Shown: in pieces, positions 40,811-49,211 of the stretch
How positions within the stretch are numbered: position 1 is the first letter of the stretch
Layout: each line of letters begins with the position of its first letter
From: Chloroflexota bacterium
GTDB taxonomy: Bacteria > Chloroflexota > Dehalococcoidia > JACPEP01
NCBI GenBank assembly: GCA_016183425.1
Contig: JACPEP010000001.1
Location: 62,001-126,000, forward strand
Length of the DNA: 64,000 bases
Reading direction: 5' to 3'
Position numbers and translations under genes: made by a program
Notes under the pieces: model-generated
The model's input: the letters and a program-made list of their open reading frames with translations, nothing else
What the model was told of the DNA's origin: nothing
Databases searched by the model: none

Positions 40811-41293
40811 ATGTGTCAACTGTGCGGATGCGCCCACTACCTGAACCAGGGCGCTCCTACCCTTCTTAAAAGGGCGACGGAGCTGGTAGAGCAACTAGGG
40901 CTTACACCCCAGAACGTAGACCTTTTTGAAGAATGCGAAGCCATATCCGGCCTCATCGCCCCCCGTATGTCGCCAACCACAGAGGAAGAGGTTTGGCAAA
41001 CAGTGTCGTGGGTTCACCAATTACACCTGGGCCGCTACCAGGAGAAGTACCGAGCCTACGCCGCCGCGGCCAGGGACATCTTCGCCCACCTCCCCACCCC
41101 GGGCCACCCCCAGGAAGTCATCACCGCATATCACCAGTTGGAGCAGCTCTGCCACAGCCTGGAGGAAGGGGACATCGCCGCCATATCGGAGCCCGCCACC
41201 AGAGAGACCCTGCTGGCGGTGAAGCACGTCCACGACGACCTTCCCGCCAAATGGGCTGGTATCATAGAGCGCTACCGGCTGGAAGCGCCCTAA
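40811..41293 (+). CDS. Uncharacterised helical protein with N-terminal Cys motif
   Basis: A 160-residue soluble protein I do not recognise. It begins MCQLCGCAHYL (CxxCxC), then reads as a continuous set of amphipathic helices (TLLKRATELVEQLGLTPQNV, EEEVWQTVSWVHQLHLGRYQ, VITAYHQLEQLCHSLEEGD). It ends near AGIIERYRL. The N-terminal cysteines and several His could bind a metal. It follows the AMMECR1 fusion gene on the same strand by 99 bases, with AAAGGAG before the ATG, so it may be a local partner of that system. A hemerythrin-like four-helix fold was considered, but the His pattern does not fit. Confidence 0.6.
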   Translation: MCQLCGCAHYLNQGAPTLLKRATELVEQLGLTPQNVDLFEECEAISGLIAPRMSPTTEEEVWQTVSWVHQLHLGRYQEKYRAYAAAARDIFAHLPTPGHPQEVITAYHQLEQLCHSLEEGDIAAISEPATRETLLAVKHVHDDLPAKWAGIIERYRLEAP

Positions 41294-41413
41294 TGAAAGA
41301 TGTTCAGGTCTTGGAAGCCTTCGCTTGTCTCCTCTTTTGGAGTAAAATGGGGGTGAGAGGTACTCCTTTTTGTCGGGAGGAGGTATATCTGACGTCTGTC
41401 CTTCTGAGTAGCA

Positions 41414-41722
41414 ATGATTGACTTCCTCGACTTCGCCACCTACGTCGGGGGGCTAGCTGGAGGGGTGTACCTTATAGAGCTGTTTCTCAAACTGGCTCGA
41501 TGGCTCAGAAAGGTAGAAACGGACAGCCAGAAGATCATCAGGTTACTGGGAGAATGGCCGAAAATAGAAGGCCGCATTAAAGAGCTGGTGACTAGTCAAG
41601 GACAGGTTCTGGAGCAGTCAATGGTGGGCCTAATCCAGCAAACGTCAGATCTACATCGTTATATGGAAGAAGTGGCCCGAGGCATAAAAGAGTCTGAAGA
41701 CAAGGAGAGCCATGACGGATAG
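41414..41722 (+). CDS. Small membrane-anchored coiled-coil protein
   Basis: A 102-residue protein: a hydrophobic N-terminal segment (FATYVGGLAGGVYLIELFLKLA), a basic stop-transfer (RWLRK), then a charged helix likely to coil (VETDSQKIIRLLGEWPKIEGRIKELV ... LIQQTSDLHRYMEEVARGIKE). No known family. The last 11 bases overlap the start of the TPR gene, which has a similar N-terminal anchor and coiled stretch, so the two probably make a membrane complex. Confidence 0.6.
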   Translation: MIDFLDFATYVGGLAGGVYLIELFLKLARWLRKVETDSQKIIRLLGEWPKIEGRIKELVTSQGQVLEQSMVGLIQQTSDLHRYMEEVARGIKESEDKESHDG

Positions 41723-43043
41723 GTTGGCCGTGGTATTCCTTTTGGGAGTGGCCTCGGCTATCGTCTATAAGGTAGTGGAGTGGTGGGCCATGAGACGGCA
41801 GGAAGGGTGGTGGGCGCAGCGCTGGCCGACCTCCATTAGGACTACCGGCCAAATCACGACTGCCCTAGCAGAGACGGAAGAAAGACATCGCCATCTTATG
41901 GCGGAAATAGAAGAGCGCCGCCAGCGCATGAGCCAGATACTGGAAGACCTCCCCACCCCCCGCCGCCAACGGGAGCTCACCCAGGCGGGGGAGGCCGCCC
42001 AAAAGGAGGAGCGGTGGCCAGAGGCCCTGGCCGCCTATGAGAAGGCCCTGGCGCTGACTCAAGAGGCGGAGGGCCGCGCCGCGCTGCTGAACTCTATAGC
42101 CCAGTGCCGCCTGGCTCTGGGGGAGAAGCATGCTGCCCTGGCCTCCTTTGCCGCTGCCGTGGCCGCCGCCCCCCGCCTCGCCCAGGCCCACAACAACTAC
42201 GCCAACCTACTTGGGAACATGGGGCGGCGGGAGGAGGCGGAGACGCACTACAAAGAGGCCTTGGAGATAGACCCCCGAGACGCCCTGGCCCACAACAACT
42301 ACGCCAATCTTCTCAAGGACATGGGGCGGTGGGAGGAGGTGGAGGGGCGCTACCAGGCGGCCCTGGACATAGACCCCCGCTTCGCCCTGGCCCACTACAA
42401 CTACGCCATCCTCCTGGCGGAGACGGGGCGGCGGGAGGCGGCGGAGACGCACTACCAGGCGGCCCTGGAGATAGACCCCCGGTACGCCCCGGCCCACAAC
42501 AGCTACGCCAACCTACTTGGGAACATGGGGCGGCGGGAGGAGGCGGAGGGGCACTACCGGGCGGCCCTGGAGATAGACCCCCGGTACGCCCCGGCCCACT
42601 ACAACTACGCCCTCTTCCTTAGAGACATGGGGCGGCGGGAGGAGGCGGAGGGGCACTACCGGGCGGCCCTGGAGATAGACCCCCGCCTCGCCCCGGCCCA
42701 CAACAACTACGCCATCCTCCTTAAGGACGTGGGGCGGCGGGAGGAGGCGGAGACCCACTACCAAGCGGCCCTGGAGATAGACCCCCGGCTGGCCCCGGCC
42801 CACAACAACTACGCCAACCTCCTTTCGGACATGGGGCGGCGGGAGGAGGCGGAGGGGCACTACCAGGCGGCCCTGGAGCTCTTCCAGGCCCAGGGGAGGG
42901 GGAAGGAGGTGGAGACGGTACGCCGTAACCTGAAGATATTGGCCGCCGCTGCTCAAGGAGGGGAACCAGTCCTCCCCTTGAAGCTGGAAATGCTGCCGCC
43001 AGAGCCGGTGTACGAGAGGGCGTTAGCCGTGGCCGGGAGGTAG
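41712..43043 (+). CDS. Membrane-anchored TPR-repeat protein
   Basis: A 443-residue protein with an N-terminal TM helix (AVVFLLGVASAIVYKVVEWW), a coiled-coil stretch (LAETEERHRHLMAEIEERRQRMSQIL) and nine or so tetratricopeptide repeats. From residue 160, seven repeats of exactly 34 residues follow the pattern HNNYANLLxDMGRREEAExH, with the YxxALEIDPRxAPA half highly conserved. TPRs build protein-docking surfaces; the target here is unknown. The near-identity between units suggests recent expansion or homogenisation. It is coupled to the small coiled-coil gene upstream and lies 3 bases before rarA. Confidence 0.85.
   Translation: MTDRLAVVFLLGVASAIVYKVVEWWAMRRQEGWWAQRWPTSIRTTGQITTALAETEERHRHLMAEIEERRQRMSQILEDLPTPRRQRELTQAGEAAQKEERWPEALAAYEKALALTQEAEGRAALLNSIAQCRLALGEKHAALASFAAAVAAAPRLAQAHNNYANLLGNMGRREEAETHYKEALEIDPRDALAHNNYANLLKDMGRWEEVEGRYQAALDIDPRFALAHYNYAILLAETGRREAAETHYQAALEIDPRYAPAHNSYANLLGNMGRREEAEGHYRAALEIDPRYAPAHYNYALFLRDMGRREEAEGHYRAALEIDPRLAPAHNNYAILLKDVGRREEAETHYQAALEIDPRLAPAHNNYANLLSDMGRREEAEGHYQAALELFQAQGRGKEVETVRRNLKILAAAAQGGEPVLPLKLEMLPPEPVYERALAVAGR
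42189..42884 (+). repeat. Seven tandem 102-bp repeats coding for TPR units
   Basis: Units begin at 42189, 42291, 42393, 42495, 42597, 42699 and 42801, each 102 bases and in frame. The segment GGGCGGCGGGAGGAGGCGGA recurs in most of them at the same phase, and GCCCTGGAGATAGACCCCC recurs at the end. DNA identity is as high as the protein identity, which is unusual for old TPR arrays. It is coding and not a CRISPR. Confidence 0.9.
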
Positions 43044-43046
43044 CCT

Positions 43047-44438
43047 ATGCCTGTGCCACGGGGCAGGAAGACCCGGGAGGCCGACCTCTTTGAGGCCCAG
43101 CGCCAGAAGCTGCTGGCCCAGGAGGCGCCCCTGGCCGCTCGCATGAGGCCCCGCACCTTCCCGGAGTTCGTGGGCCAGGAGCACCTGGTGGGGGAAGACA
43201 GGGTGCTGCGCCGCGCCATCGAGGGGGACCAGCTTCCCTCTGTTATCCTCTGGGGGCCGCCAGGCACGGGCAAGACCACTCTGGCCCAGATCATCGCCCA
43301 CACCACCCGCTCCCACTTCAGCCCGGTGAGCGCCGTCACCGCAGGCGTAGCCGACCTGCGCCGCATCATCGAGGAAGCTACCCAGCGCCGCGCCCTCTAC
43401 GGACAGCGCACCATCCTCTTCATCGACGAGATTCATCGCTTCAATAAGGCCCAGCAGGATGTCGTCCTGCCCCACGTGGAGGAGGGCACGGTAACCCTCA
43501 TTGGAGCCACCACGGAGAATCCCTCCTTCGAGGTTATCGCTCCCCTCCTCTCCCGCTGTCGCGTCTTCACCCTGAATCTCCTCACCGGCCCCCAGGTAGA
43601 TGCCATAATCCAGCGCGCCTTAGAGGACACGGAGCGGGGGCTGGGTGGCCTGGGGGTGGAGTTGGACGCCCAGGCGCGAAAACACCTCATCGTCATGTGT
43701 AATGGCGATGCCCGGGTGGCTCTTAACGCCCTTGAGTTGGCCGCCTTCGCCACTCCTCCCGACCTCCAGGGAAAGCGCCTGATAACCCTGGCCACCATCG
43801 AGGACGCCCTCCAGCACCGCGCCATCATGTACGACAAAGGGGGCGAGCAGCACTACGACATAATCTCCGCCTACATTAAGTCGGTGCGCGGCTCCGACCC
43901 TCACGCCGCCATCTACTGGCTGGCCAGGATGTTGGAAGGGGGAGAGGACCCCCTTTTCATCGCCCGGCGAATGGTCATCCTGGCGGCGGAGGATGTGGGG
44001 CTGGGCGACCCCCAGGCCTTAGTAGTGGCCGTGGCTGCCCAGCAGGCGGTGCACTTCATTGGCATGCCAGAGGGCTATCTGCCCCTGGCCGAAGCCACCA
44101 TCTATCTGGCCACCGCCCCCAAGAGCAACTCCGCCCTCACCGCCTACGGGCGGGCCCTGGAGGACGTGAAGAATACCCGCAATGACCCCGTGCCCTTTCA
44201 TCTGCGCAATGCCCCTACATCTTTGATGCGTGCCCTGGGTTATCACGAGGGATACAAGTACGCCCATGCCTACCCCGGCCACCACGTGGAGCAGCAGTAT
44301 CTTCCCCATCCTCTCCAGGGGAAGACCTACTACGTTCCGGGCGACCAGGGTTTTGAGCGGCAAGTGGCCGAGCGGTTACAGCGATGGTACGAGGAAGGCA
44401 AGTCCTCCTCCCCCAGAAAAAGCGACCCCGACCAATAG
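43047..44438 (+). CDS. rarA: Replication-associated recombination protein A (RarA/MgsA)
   Basis: A 463-residue AAA+ ATPase acting at stalled replication forks. After MRPRTFPEFVGQEHLVGE come Walker A GPPGTGKTT (residues 71-79), Walker B ILFIDEIHRFNKAQQD, sensor 1 LIGATTENPSFEV and the arginine region LLSRCRVF. The C-terminal half has the RarA tetramerisation domain (YDIISAYIKSVRGSDPHAA, then YWLARMLEGGEDPLFIARRM). Length and motif order match the family closely. A palindromic repeat follows the stop. Confidence 0.94.
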   Translation: MPVPRGRKTREADLFEAQRQKLLAQEAPLAARMRPRTFPEFVGQEHLVGEDRVLRRAIEGDQLPSVILWGPPGTGKTTLAQIIAHTTRSHFSPVSAVTAGVADLRRIIEEATQRRALYGQRTILFIDEIHRFNKAQQDVVLPHVEEGTVTLIGATTENPSFEVIAPLLSRCRVFTLNLLTGPQVDAIIQRALEDTERGLGGLGVELDAQARKHLIVMCNGDARVALNALELAAFATPPDLQGKRLITLATIEDALQHRAIMYDKGGEQHYDIISAYIKSVRGSDPHAAIYWLARMLEGGEDPLFIARRMVILAAEDVGLGDPQALVVAVAAQQAVHFIGMPEGYLPLAEATIYLATAPKSNSALTAYGRALEDVKNTRNDPVPFHLRNAPTSLMRALGYHEGYKYAHAYPGHHVEQQYLPHPLQGKTYYVPGDQGFERQVAERLQRWYEEGKSSSPRKSDPDQ

Positions 44439-44460
44439 CCCACAGGCTTTGTTGACCTTT

Positions 44461-44490
44461 GTAGTCGGGGGCGTCCCCGACGCCGACTAC
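44461..44490. repeat. Palindromic repeat, second copy of the family at 5257-5292
   Basis: GTAGTCGG and CCGACTAC flank GGGCGTCCCCGACG. The sequence differs from the 5261-5290 element at only about three positions, yet the changes do not preserve perfect pairing. It follows rarA by about 20 bases. Confidence 0.7.
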
Positions 44491-44519
44491 AATATCAAAA
44501 TTAATAAGATGTACCTTTA

Positions 44520-44545
44520 GTGGCGAGCCGGGGGCGGCTCGCCAC
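44520..44545. terminator. GC-rich hairpin after rarA
   Basis: Perfect 11-base arms (GTGGCGAGCCG and complement) with a GGGG loop; no T-run follows, so either a weak terminator or another dispersed palindrome. Confidence 0.5.
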
Positions 44546-44764
44546 GTTGACAAGGATGGGAGGCAGTGATATTCTCAGGAGCGATGAACAAAAGGAAACG
44601 GGTGGCCATCTCAAAGCATCGGGGCAAGAGAAAGAAGTTGGAGGAGAAACGGCGGCAAAAGCCTCCCCACTTCCCATCCCCATCATCCTAGGTATCTCGT
44701 ACTATCAACCCGGTCGTCGGAGTCGTTCAGCTACTCAGGGTGGTCTATTTTCTTTTGATTTAGG

Positions 44765-46333
44765 ATGAACCTAGGACGGGGATCCGGGACGCTGGGCGGG
44801 GCGGCGCTGGTGGTGGGGCTGGGGTTTGTGGGCAGCCGGCTCTTGGGCGTGGTGCGCAATATGGTCATTAGCGGGCTCTTCGGCACCGGCCCGGAGTTGG
44901 ACGCCTACTTCGCGGCCTTTCGTCTACCAGACATCGTCTTTCAACTGTTGGCGGGGGCGGCCCTGGCCAGCGCCTTTATCCCTACTCTTTCCAGCTATTT
45001 CTCTACTCGAGGGCCCGAGGAAGGGTGGCGGCTGGCCAGCGCTATCCTCAACCTCACTTTCCTGGCCACGCTGGTCATCTGTGGGTTGGCGTACCTCCTT
45101 GCCCCCTGGTTGGTACCCCTGACTGTGCCTGGCTTCTCACCTGCCCAGAAGGAGTTGACGGTGGCACTGACGCGCGTCATGCTCCTTTCTCCCCTTCTTT
45201 TTAGCGTCAGTGGCATAGTTAGCGGTATTCTCCATGTTAGGTATCACTTCCTGCTGCCGGCGGTGGCCCCCATGGTATACAACCTGTCCATTATCGCCGG
45301 GGGTTGGCTTCTGGCCCGGCCCCTGGGGGTGGGGAGCCTGGCCGTAGGAGTGGTGGTGGGTTCCGCTCTTTACCTCTTGGTTCAGGTGCCCGCTTTGCTC
45401 AAAATGGGCATGGTGTATCGTCCGCTGCTTTCCACCTCGCATCCTGGAGTGAGGGAGGTGGGTCGGCTGATGTTGCCCCGGGTTCTGGGGCTGGCCGCGG
45501 TGCAGGTGAATTTTCTGATAACCACCATTTTTGCCTCCGGCCTGGCTTCCGGCAGCCTGGCGGCTTTGAGCTACGCCTGGGCGCTGATGATGATGCCCCT
45601 GGGTGTCTTCGGGATGTCCATCTCCACCGCCGTTTTCCCCCGGTTGGCGGAGCAGGCGGCCGTGGAGGGGCGGGAGGTGGTGGGGAGCACGGTGGCCGCC
45701 AGCCTTCGCCTTATAATCTTCTTCAGCCTGCCAGCAAGCATCGGCCTCCTTCTGTTGCGGGAGCCGGTGGTAGCCCTTCTCTTCCAGAGGGGGCTCTTTG
45801 GGGCCCAGTCCACCCAGGCCACTGCCTGGGCCCTTCTTTTCTACAGCCTCGGGCTCTTTGGCCACTCGATGTTGGAGATACTCACCCGAGGCTTTTATGC
45901 TCTTAAGGATACCGCTACTCCGCTGGCCTTGGCGGCGGTATCCATGGTCGTCAACTTGGCCCTGGCTTTGACTTTGATGCCCCTTCTAAGTCACGGCGGT
46001 CTGGCCCTGAGCCTGTCATTGGCAACTATCATGGAAGCCTTTCTCTCCCTGTATCTTTTGCAGCGGCGCCTGGTGGGGTTGGTGGATCGCCGTCTAATGA
46101 CCTCAGTTGCCCGAAGCGGTGTCGCTTCCGGTGCCATGGCCCTGGTCTTACTGGCTTTGCTGCAGGGGAGACCTGGGGGGTGGCCAGTGCCCGGCGATGC
46201 TCTCCTGCTGGTGGCGATAGGAGTATCTGTGGGGAGTATTATCTACCTGGTCACCACCTACATCGCCGGCAGCGAGGAGCTGAGAGTTGTGCAGGCCAAA
46301 GTGATGGCCCGGTGGCTCCAGGTTTCCAATTAG
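44765..46333 (+). CDS. murJ: Lipid II flippase MurJ
   Basis: A 522-residue MVF/MATE-like membrane protein that moves lipid II, the peptidoglycan precursor, across the membrane. Signature: LGFVGSRLLGVVRNMVISGLFG, then ELDAYFAAFRLPDIVFQLLAGAALASAFIP, with the Arg residues that line the MurJ cavity. Fourteen hydrophobic segments are visible by eye. Its presence shows the organism makes peptidoglycan or a related lipid-linked polymer, which is relevant because some Chloroflexota lack a wall. ATG start at 44765. It could also serve the glycan locus as a flippase, though it is 21 kb away. Confidence 0.92.
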   Translation: MNLGRGSGTLGGAALVVGLGFVGSRLLGVVRNMVISGLFGTGPELDAYFAAFRLPDIVFQLLAGAALASAFIPTLSSYFSTRGPEEGWRLASAILNLTFLATLVICGLAYLLAPWLVPLTVPGFSPAQKELTVALTRVMLLSPLLFSVSGIVSGILHVRYHFLLPAVAPMVYNLSIIAGGWLLARPLGVGSLAVGVVVGSALYLLVQVPALLKMGMVYRPLLSTSHPGVREVGRLMLPRVLGLAAVQVNFLITTIFASGLASGSLAALSYAWALMMMPLGVFGMSISTAVFPRLAEQAAVEGREVVGSTVAASLRLIIFFSLPASIGLLLLREPVVALLFQRGLFGAQSTQATAWALLFYSLGLFGHSMLEILTRGFYALKDTATPLALAAVSMVVNLALALTLMPLLSHGGLALSLSLATIMEAFLSLYLLQRRLVGLVDRRLMTSVARSGVASGAMALVLLALLQGRPGGWPVPGDALLLVAIGVSVGSIIYLVTTYIAGSEELRVVQAKVMARWLQVSN

Positions 46334-46456
46334 CCCAACATTAGGGTATAATTACCTGTAGACCTTTAGATACTGTCTCTTTTTGTGAGCCCAATATTAG
46401 TTCTTGTACTACTGTATCTCGAGGGATAATTGGGGTGGGGAAGGAGTGTCAGGAAT

Positions 46457-47680
46457 ATGCCCAAAATTCACTTCATCGATGTCACCAATCGGGACGGGGT
46501 GCAAACGGCTCGCATCTCCCTGGCAAAGTTGCAGAAGAGCCTGGTCAACCTGTATCTGGCGGAGATGGGGGTCTATCAGTCGGAATTCGGCTTCCCCTTT
46601 TTGAAGCACGAGTACAATTATATGAGGGCCAACCTGGAGTTGGCGGCTTTAGGGGCCATGGGCTCCATGAAATTGGGGGGTTGGTGCCGAGCGATAACCA
46701 GAGACGTGGAGGCTGCCCTCCCCTTAGGAGTGAAGCACCTGAACCTCTCCATCTCCACCTCAGACCAGATGATAACCCACAAGTTCCAGGGAAAGCTGGA
46801 TAGGAGTCGGGTGGTTCAGGAGATGATAGAAGCAGTAGCCTGTGCTCGAGAGGGCGGGATCGAAACTATCGGCGTCAACGCCGAGGATGCCTCTCGCACC
46901 GACATGGGCTATCTCATCGAGTTCGCTCAAGCGGCTCGGACGGCGGGGGCGCACCGTATACGCTACTGCGACACCGTGGGCGGCGATACCCCCATGACTG
47001 CTTATTCCCGAGTTAAGACTTTGGCACAGGGTGTTAAGTTGCCAGTAGAGCTACACTGTCACGGCGACCTGGGGATGGCGGTAGCCAATTCCGTGGTGGG
47101 AGCTTTGGGTGCCCTGGATGCCGGTGTGGACGCCTATATCAATACCACAGTGAACGGCATCGGGGAGAGGGCGGGGCAGGCCGACTTATTAAGCTGTATT
47201 CTGGCCATCAAGTTCGGCGCTGGTATGGAGTCCTATCCCATTGGCGACCCCATCAACCTTAAAACGGCCGCCAAGCTGGCTCGCTACGTATCCTCTGCCT
47301 TCGGTATCCCCATCCCCATCAACCAGGCGGGAGTGGGGGCTAATGCCTTCGCCCACGAATCGGGTATCCATGCCGATGGTGCCCTCAAGGATCGTCGCAA
47401 CTACGAGCTCTACGATTATCAGTTGCTGGGCATCGCCGAGGAGGAGATTACGGATACGGGGCGGGTCATCACCACTGGGGAGTACGGCGGCATGGCCGGG
47501 TTAAAATATGTCTACAGTCGCCTGGGGATGACCTTTTCCAACGATGAAACGGCGCAAGATATCTTGGAGTTGGTGCAATACGCCAATGCCCATACCCAGT
47601 TGCCCCTGACCGATGACGAGCTGCGCTTCATTGCCCGCTACCCGGAGCAAGTAAGAAAGATCCTCACCATAACCCCCTAA
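46457..47680 (+). CDS. DRE-TIM metallolyase: homocitrate synthase or Re-citrate synthase-like
   Basis: A 407-residue enzyme of the isopropylmalate/homocitrate synthase group that condenses acetyl-CoA with a 2-oxoacid. The catalytic start motif is FIDVTNRDGVQTARI (an N-R-D variant of the usual LRDGEQ); metal ligands are in VELHCHGDLGMAVANS and HESGIHADGAL; NTTVNGIGERAGQADL is the conserved barrel loop. The C-terminal regulatory domain of leucine-type enzymes is absent, which argues against LeuA. Some enzymes annotated as homocitrate synthases in anaerobes, including Dehalococcoides, act as Re-citrate synthases, so that is a real alternative. ATG 46457 is preferred to the ORF-track start because of AAGGAG upstream. 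Confidence 0.85.
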   Translation: MPKIHFIDVTNRDGVQTARISLAKLQKSLVNLYLAEMGVYQSEFGFPFLKHEYNYMRANLELAALGAMGSMKLGGWCRAITRDVEAALPLGVKHLNLSISTSDQMITHKFQGKLDRSRVVQEMIEAVACAREGGIETIGVNAEDASRTDMGYLIEFAQAARTAGAHRIRYCDTVGGDTPMTAYSRVKTLAQGVKLPVELHCHGDLGMAVANSVVGALGALDAGVDAYINTTVNGIGERAGQADLLSCILAIKFGAGMESYPIGDPINLKTAAKLARYVSSAFGIPIPINQAGVGANAFAHESGIHADGALKDRRNYELYDYQLLGIAEEEITDTGRVITTGEYGGMAGLKYVYSRLGMTFSNDETAQDILELVQYANAHTQLPLTDDELRFIARYPEQVRKILTITP

Positions 47681-47735
47681 GGGAAAGTTACACCGATTTT
47701 AACCCCAAATCACACCTTACTAGGGGAAAAGTATC

Positions 47736-47764
47736 TTGATTCGGGGAACAGGAAAATGTAAACT
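47736..47764 (+). promoter_or_regulatory. Promoter of the subtilase gene
   Basis: -35 TTGATT (47736-47741), 17-base spacer, -10 TAAACT (47759-47764), 26 bases before the ATG. Confidence 0.55.
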
Positions 47765-47790
47765 AATATGATGACATAAGGGGGTGAGTC

Positions 47791-49080
47791 ATGTACAAAT
47801 GGCATTATTCGGTAGGCGCATTCATAATAGCGGTGGTTTTGCTTCTTGGTACTACGGCAACCCAGGGTTACGCTGGGCCAAGCTCGGAGGGGAACGGGAG
47901 CCAGAAGCCACCCCGTAAGATCTTAGTCTTTCAGGGATCGTTCCGCGACAGGGCTGCTCAAGATGCTCTTCTGGCTAGTTTGGGCGCAGTAAAGATAAAG
48001 GACCTGAGCATCATTAACGGCAAGGCGGTATACCTTCCCCTTAAGGCAGAGCTTGCCCTTAGATCACGGCCCGAGGTGTTGCGTATCGAGGACGATGCCT
48101 TCATCCAGGCTTTGCCGGAAGCTCAAGGAGCGAAGGGTCAGCCAGGCAAGCCGGCGCCCGCCCCCCAGCCTGTGGAGTCTCTGCCTTGGGGCGTGAACCG
48201 GATCGATGCCGACCTGGTGTGGCCGACAGGGAACACGGGGGCCGGTGTTAAGGTATCCACTCTGGATACGGGCATCGATCTAAACCATCCCGACCTGGTG
48301 GCCAATATTAAGGGAAGTGTGAACGTCATAAACCCCAATAAAAGTGCTATGGATGATAACGGCCACGGCACCCATGTGGCGGGGACTATTGCGGCGGTGG
48401 ACAACGACATAGGGGTCATCGGAGTCGGCCCGGACACCTACCTCTACGCCGTGAAATGGCTGGACCGGAACGGTTTTGGTTTCCTGTCTGACTTCATCGA
48501 GGCTGTCCAATGGTCCCGGGATAACGGGATGCAGGTAGTCAACATGAGTGTGGGCTGGAGCAGCGACTACCAGTCTATACATGACGCTCTTATAGCAGCT
48601 TACAACTCTGGGTTAGTGTTGGTAGCCGCCGCTGGCAACAGTGGCCCTGGTGACAACACGGTGGGCTACCCCGCCAAGTATGCCGAGGTCATCGCCGTGG
48701 CTGCCACCTGCCAGAGCGGCGGCGATGTCAATGGCTGGTGTTCCGGGGTGGATAGCGTGGCCTCTTTCTCCAGCCGTGGCCCTGATGTGGAGTTGGCTGC
48801 CCCCGGTGCTTACGTGCCTTCGACCTGGAAGGGCGGTGGCTACAATACAATTTCGGGCACCAGCATGGCGACGCCCCACGTTGTGGGCGCGGCAGCCCTG
48901 GTCATCAAGTCGGGCCTATTGACTGACCTGAACGGCGACGGCAAAATCGATAATGTAGACGTTCGACTCAGGCTTCAAAGCACGTCCGATGACCTGGGGG
49001 CTGCTGGCAGGGACAACGCTTACGGCTACGGCCTGGTGGATGCTCAAGAGGCGGCCACCGGGGTGCAGACGCTGCCTTAG
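47791..49080 (+). CDS. Secreted subtilisin-like serine protease (S8)
   Basis: A 429-residue exported protease. Signal peptide (SVGAFIIAVVLLLGTTATQGYAG), an I9-like propeptide (ILVFQGSFRDRAAQ to RPEVLRIEDDAFIQAL), a Pro linker, and the S8 domain. Triad: Asp in STLDTGIDLNHPD, His in NGHGTHVAGT and Ser in SGTSMATPHVVGAA; the oxyanion Asn is in AAAGNSGPGDN. Between the Ser helix and the last helix is an EF-hand-like loop, DLNGDGKIDNVDVR, which resembles a dockerin calcium site and may stabilise the enzyme. A strong terminator follows, so it is monocistronic. Confidence 0.94.
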   Translation: MYKWHYSVGAFIIAVVLLLGTTATQGYAGPSSEGNGSQKPPRKILVFQGSFRDRAAQDALLASLGAVKIKDLSIINGKAVYLPLKAELALRSRPEVLRIEDDAFIQALPEAQGAKGQPGKPAPAPQPVESLPWGVNRIDADLVWPTGNTGAGVKVSTLDTGIDLNHPDLVANIKGSVNVINPNKSAMDDNGHGTHVAGTIAAVDNDIGVIGVGPDTYLYAVKWLDRNGFGFLSDFIEAVQWSRDNGMQVVNMSVGWSSDYQSIHDALIAAYNSGLVLVAAAGNSGPGDNTVGYPAKYAEVIAVAATCQSGGDVNGWCSGVDSVASFSSRGPDVELAAPGAYVPSTWKGGGYNTISGTSMATPHVVGAAALVIKSGLLTDLNGDGKIDNVDVRLRLQSTSDDLGAAGRDNAYGYGLVDAQEAATGVQTLP

Positions 49081-49097
49081 CATCGATAAGTTCGACG

Positions 49098-49131
49098 AAA
49101 AGTGCCTCAGCCTCAAGGCTGAGGCACTTTT
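49098..49131. terminator. Rho-independent terminator after the subtilase gene
   Basis: Perfect 16-base arms (AAAAGTGCCTCAGCCT and complement), loop CA, ending in TTTT on the plus strand. Confidence 0.88.
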
Positions 49132-49211
49132 GTGATATATTATAAACGACCAACCTGGTATATACACAAAGGGAGACGGCCACTAACGAGACCCGGAGGG
49201 AGGAAAATGTA

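Larger units (their letters stand above)
44439..44764. other. Intergenic stretch with two palindromes, no convincing gene
   Basis: Holds the palindromes at 44461-44490 and 44520-44545, and then about 220 bases without clear structure. The 82-residue ORF at 44520-44768 begins inside a palindrome and has a low-complexity, non-conserved look, so it is not called. No promoter for murJ is obvious. Confidence 0.55.

Noticed and set aside
41865-42191. Minus-strand ORF antisense to the TPR gene
   Set aside because: A shadow of the repeat-rich sense strand with Leu/Gly-rich low-complexity sequence.
42189-42884. Possible CRISPR-like array from regular repetition
   Set aside because: The repeats are 102 bases with no unique spacers and translate in frame as TPR units.
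44520-44768. 82-residue plus-strand ORF before murJ
   Set aside because: It begins within a palindrome, is low in complexity and shows no recognisable motif; its end overlaps the murJ start.
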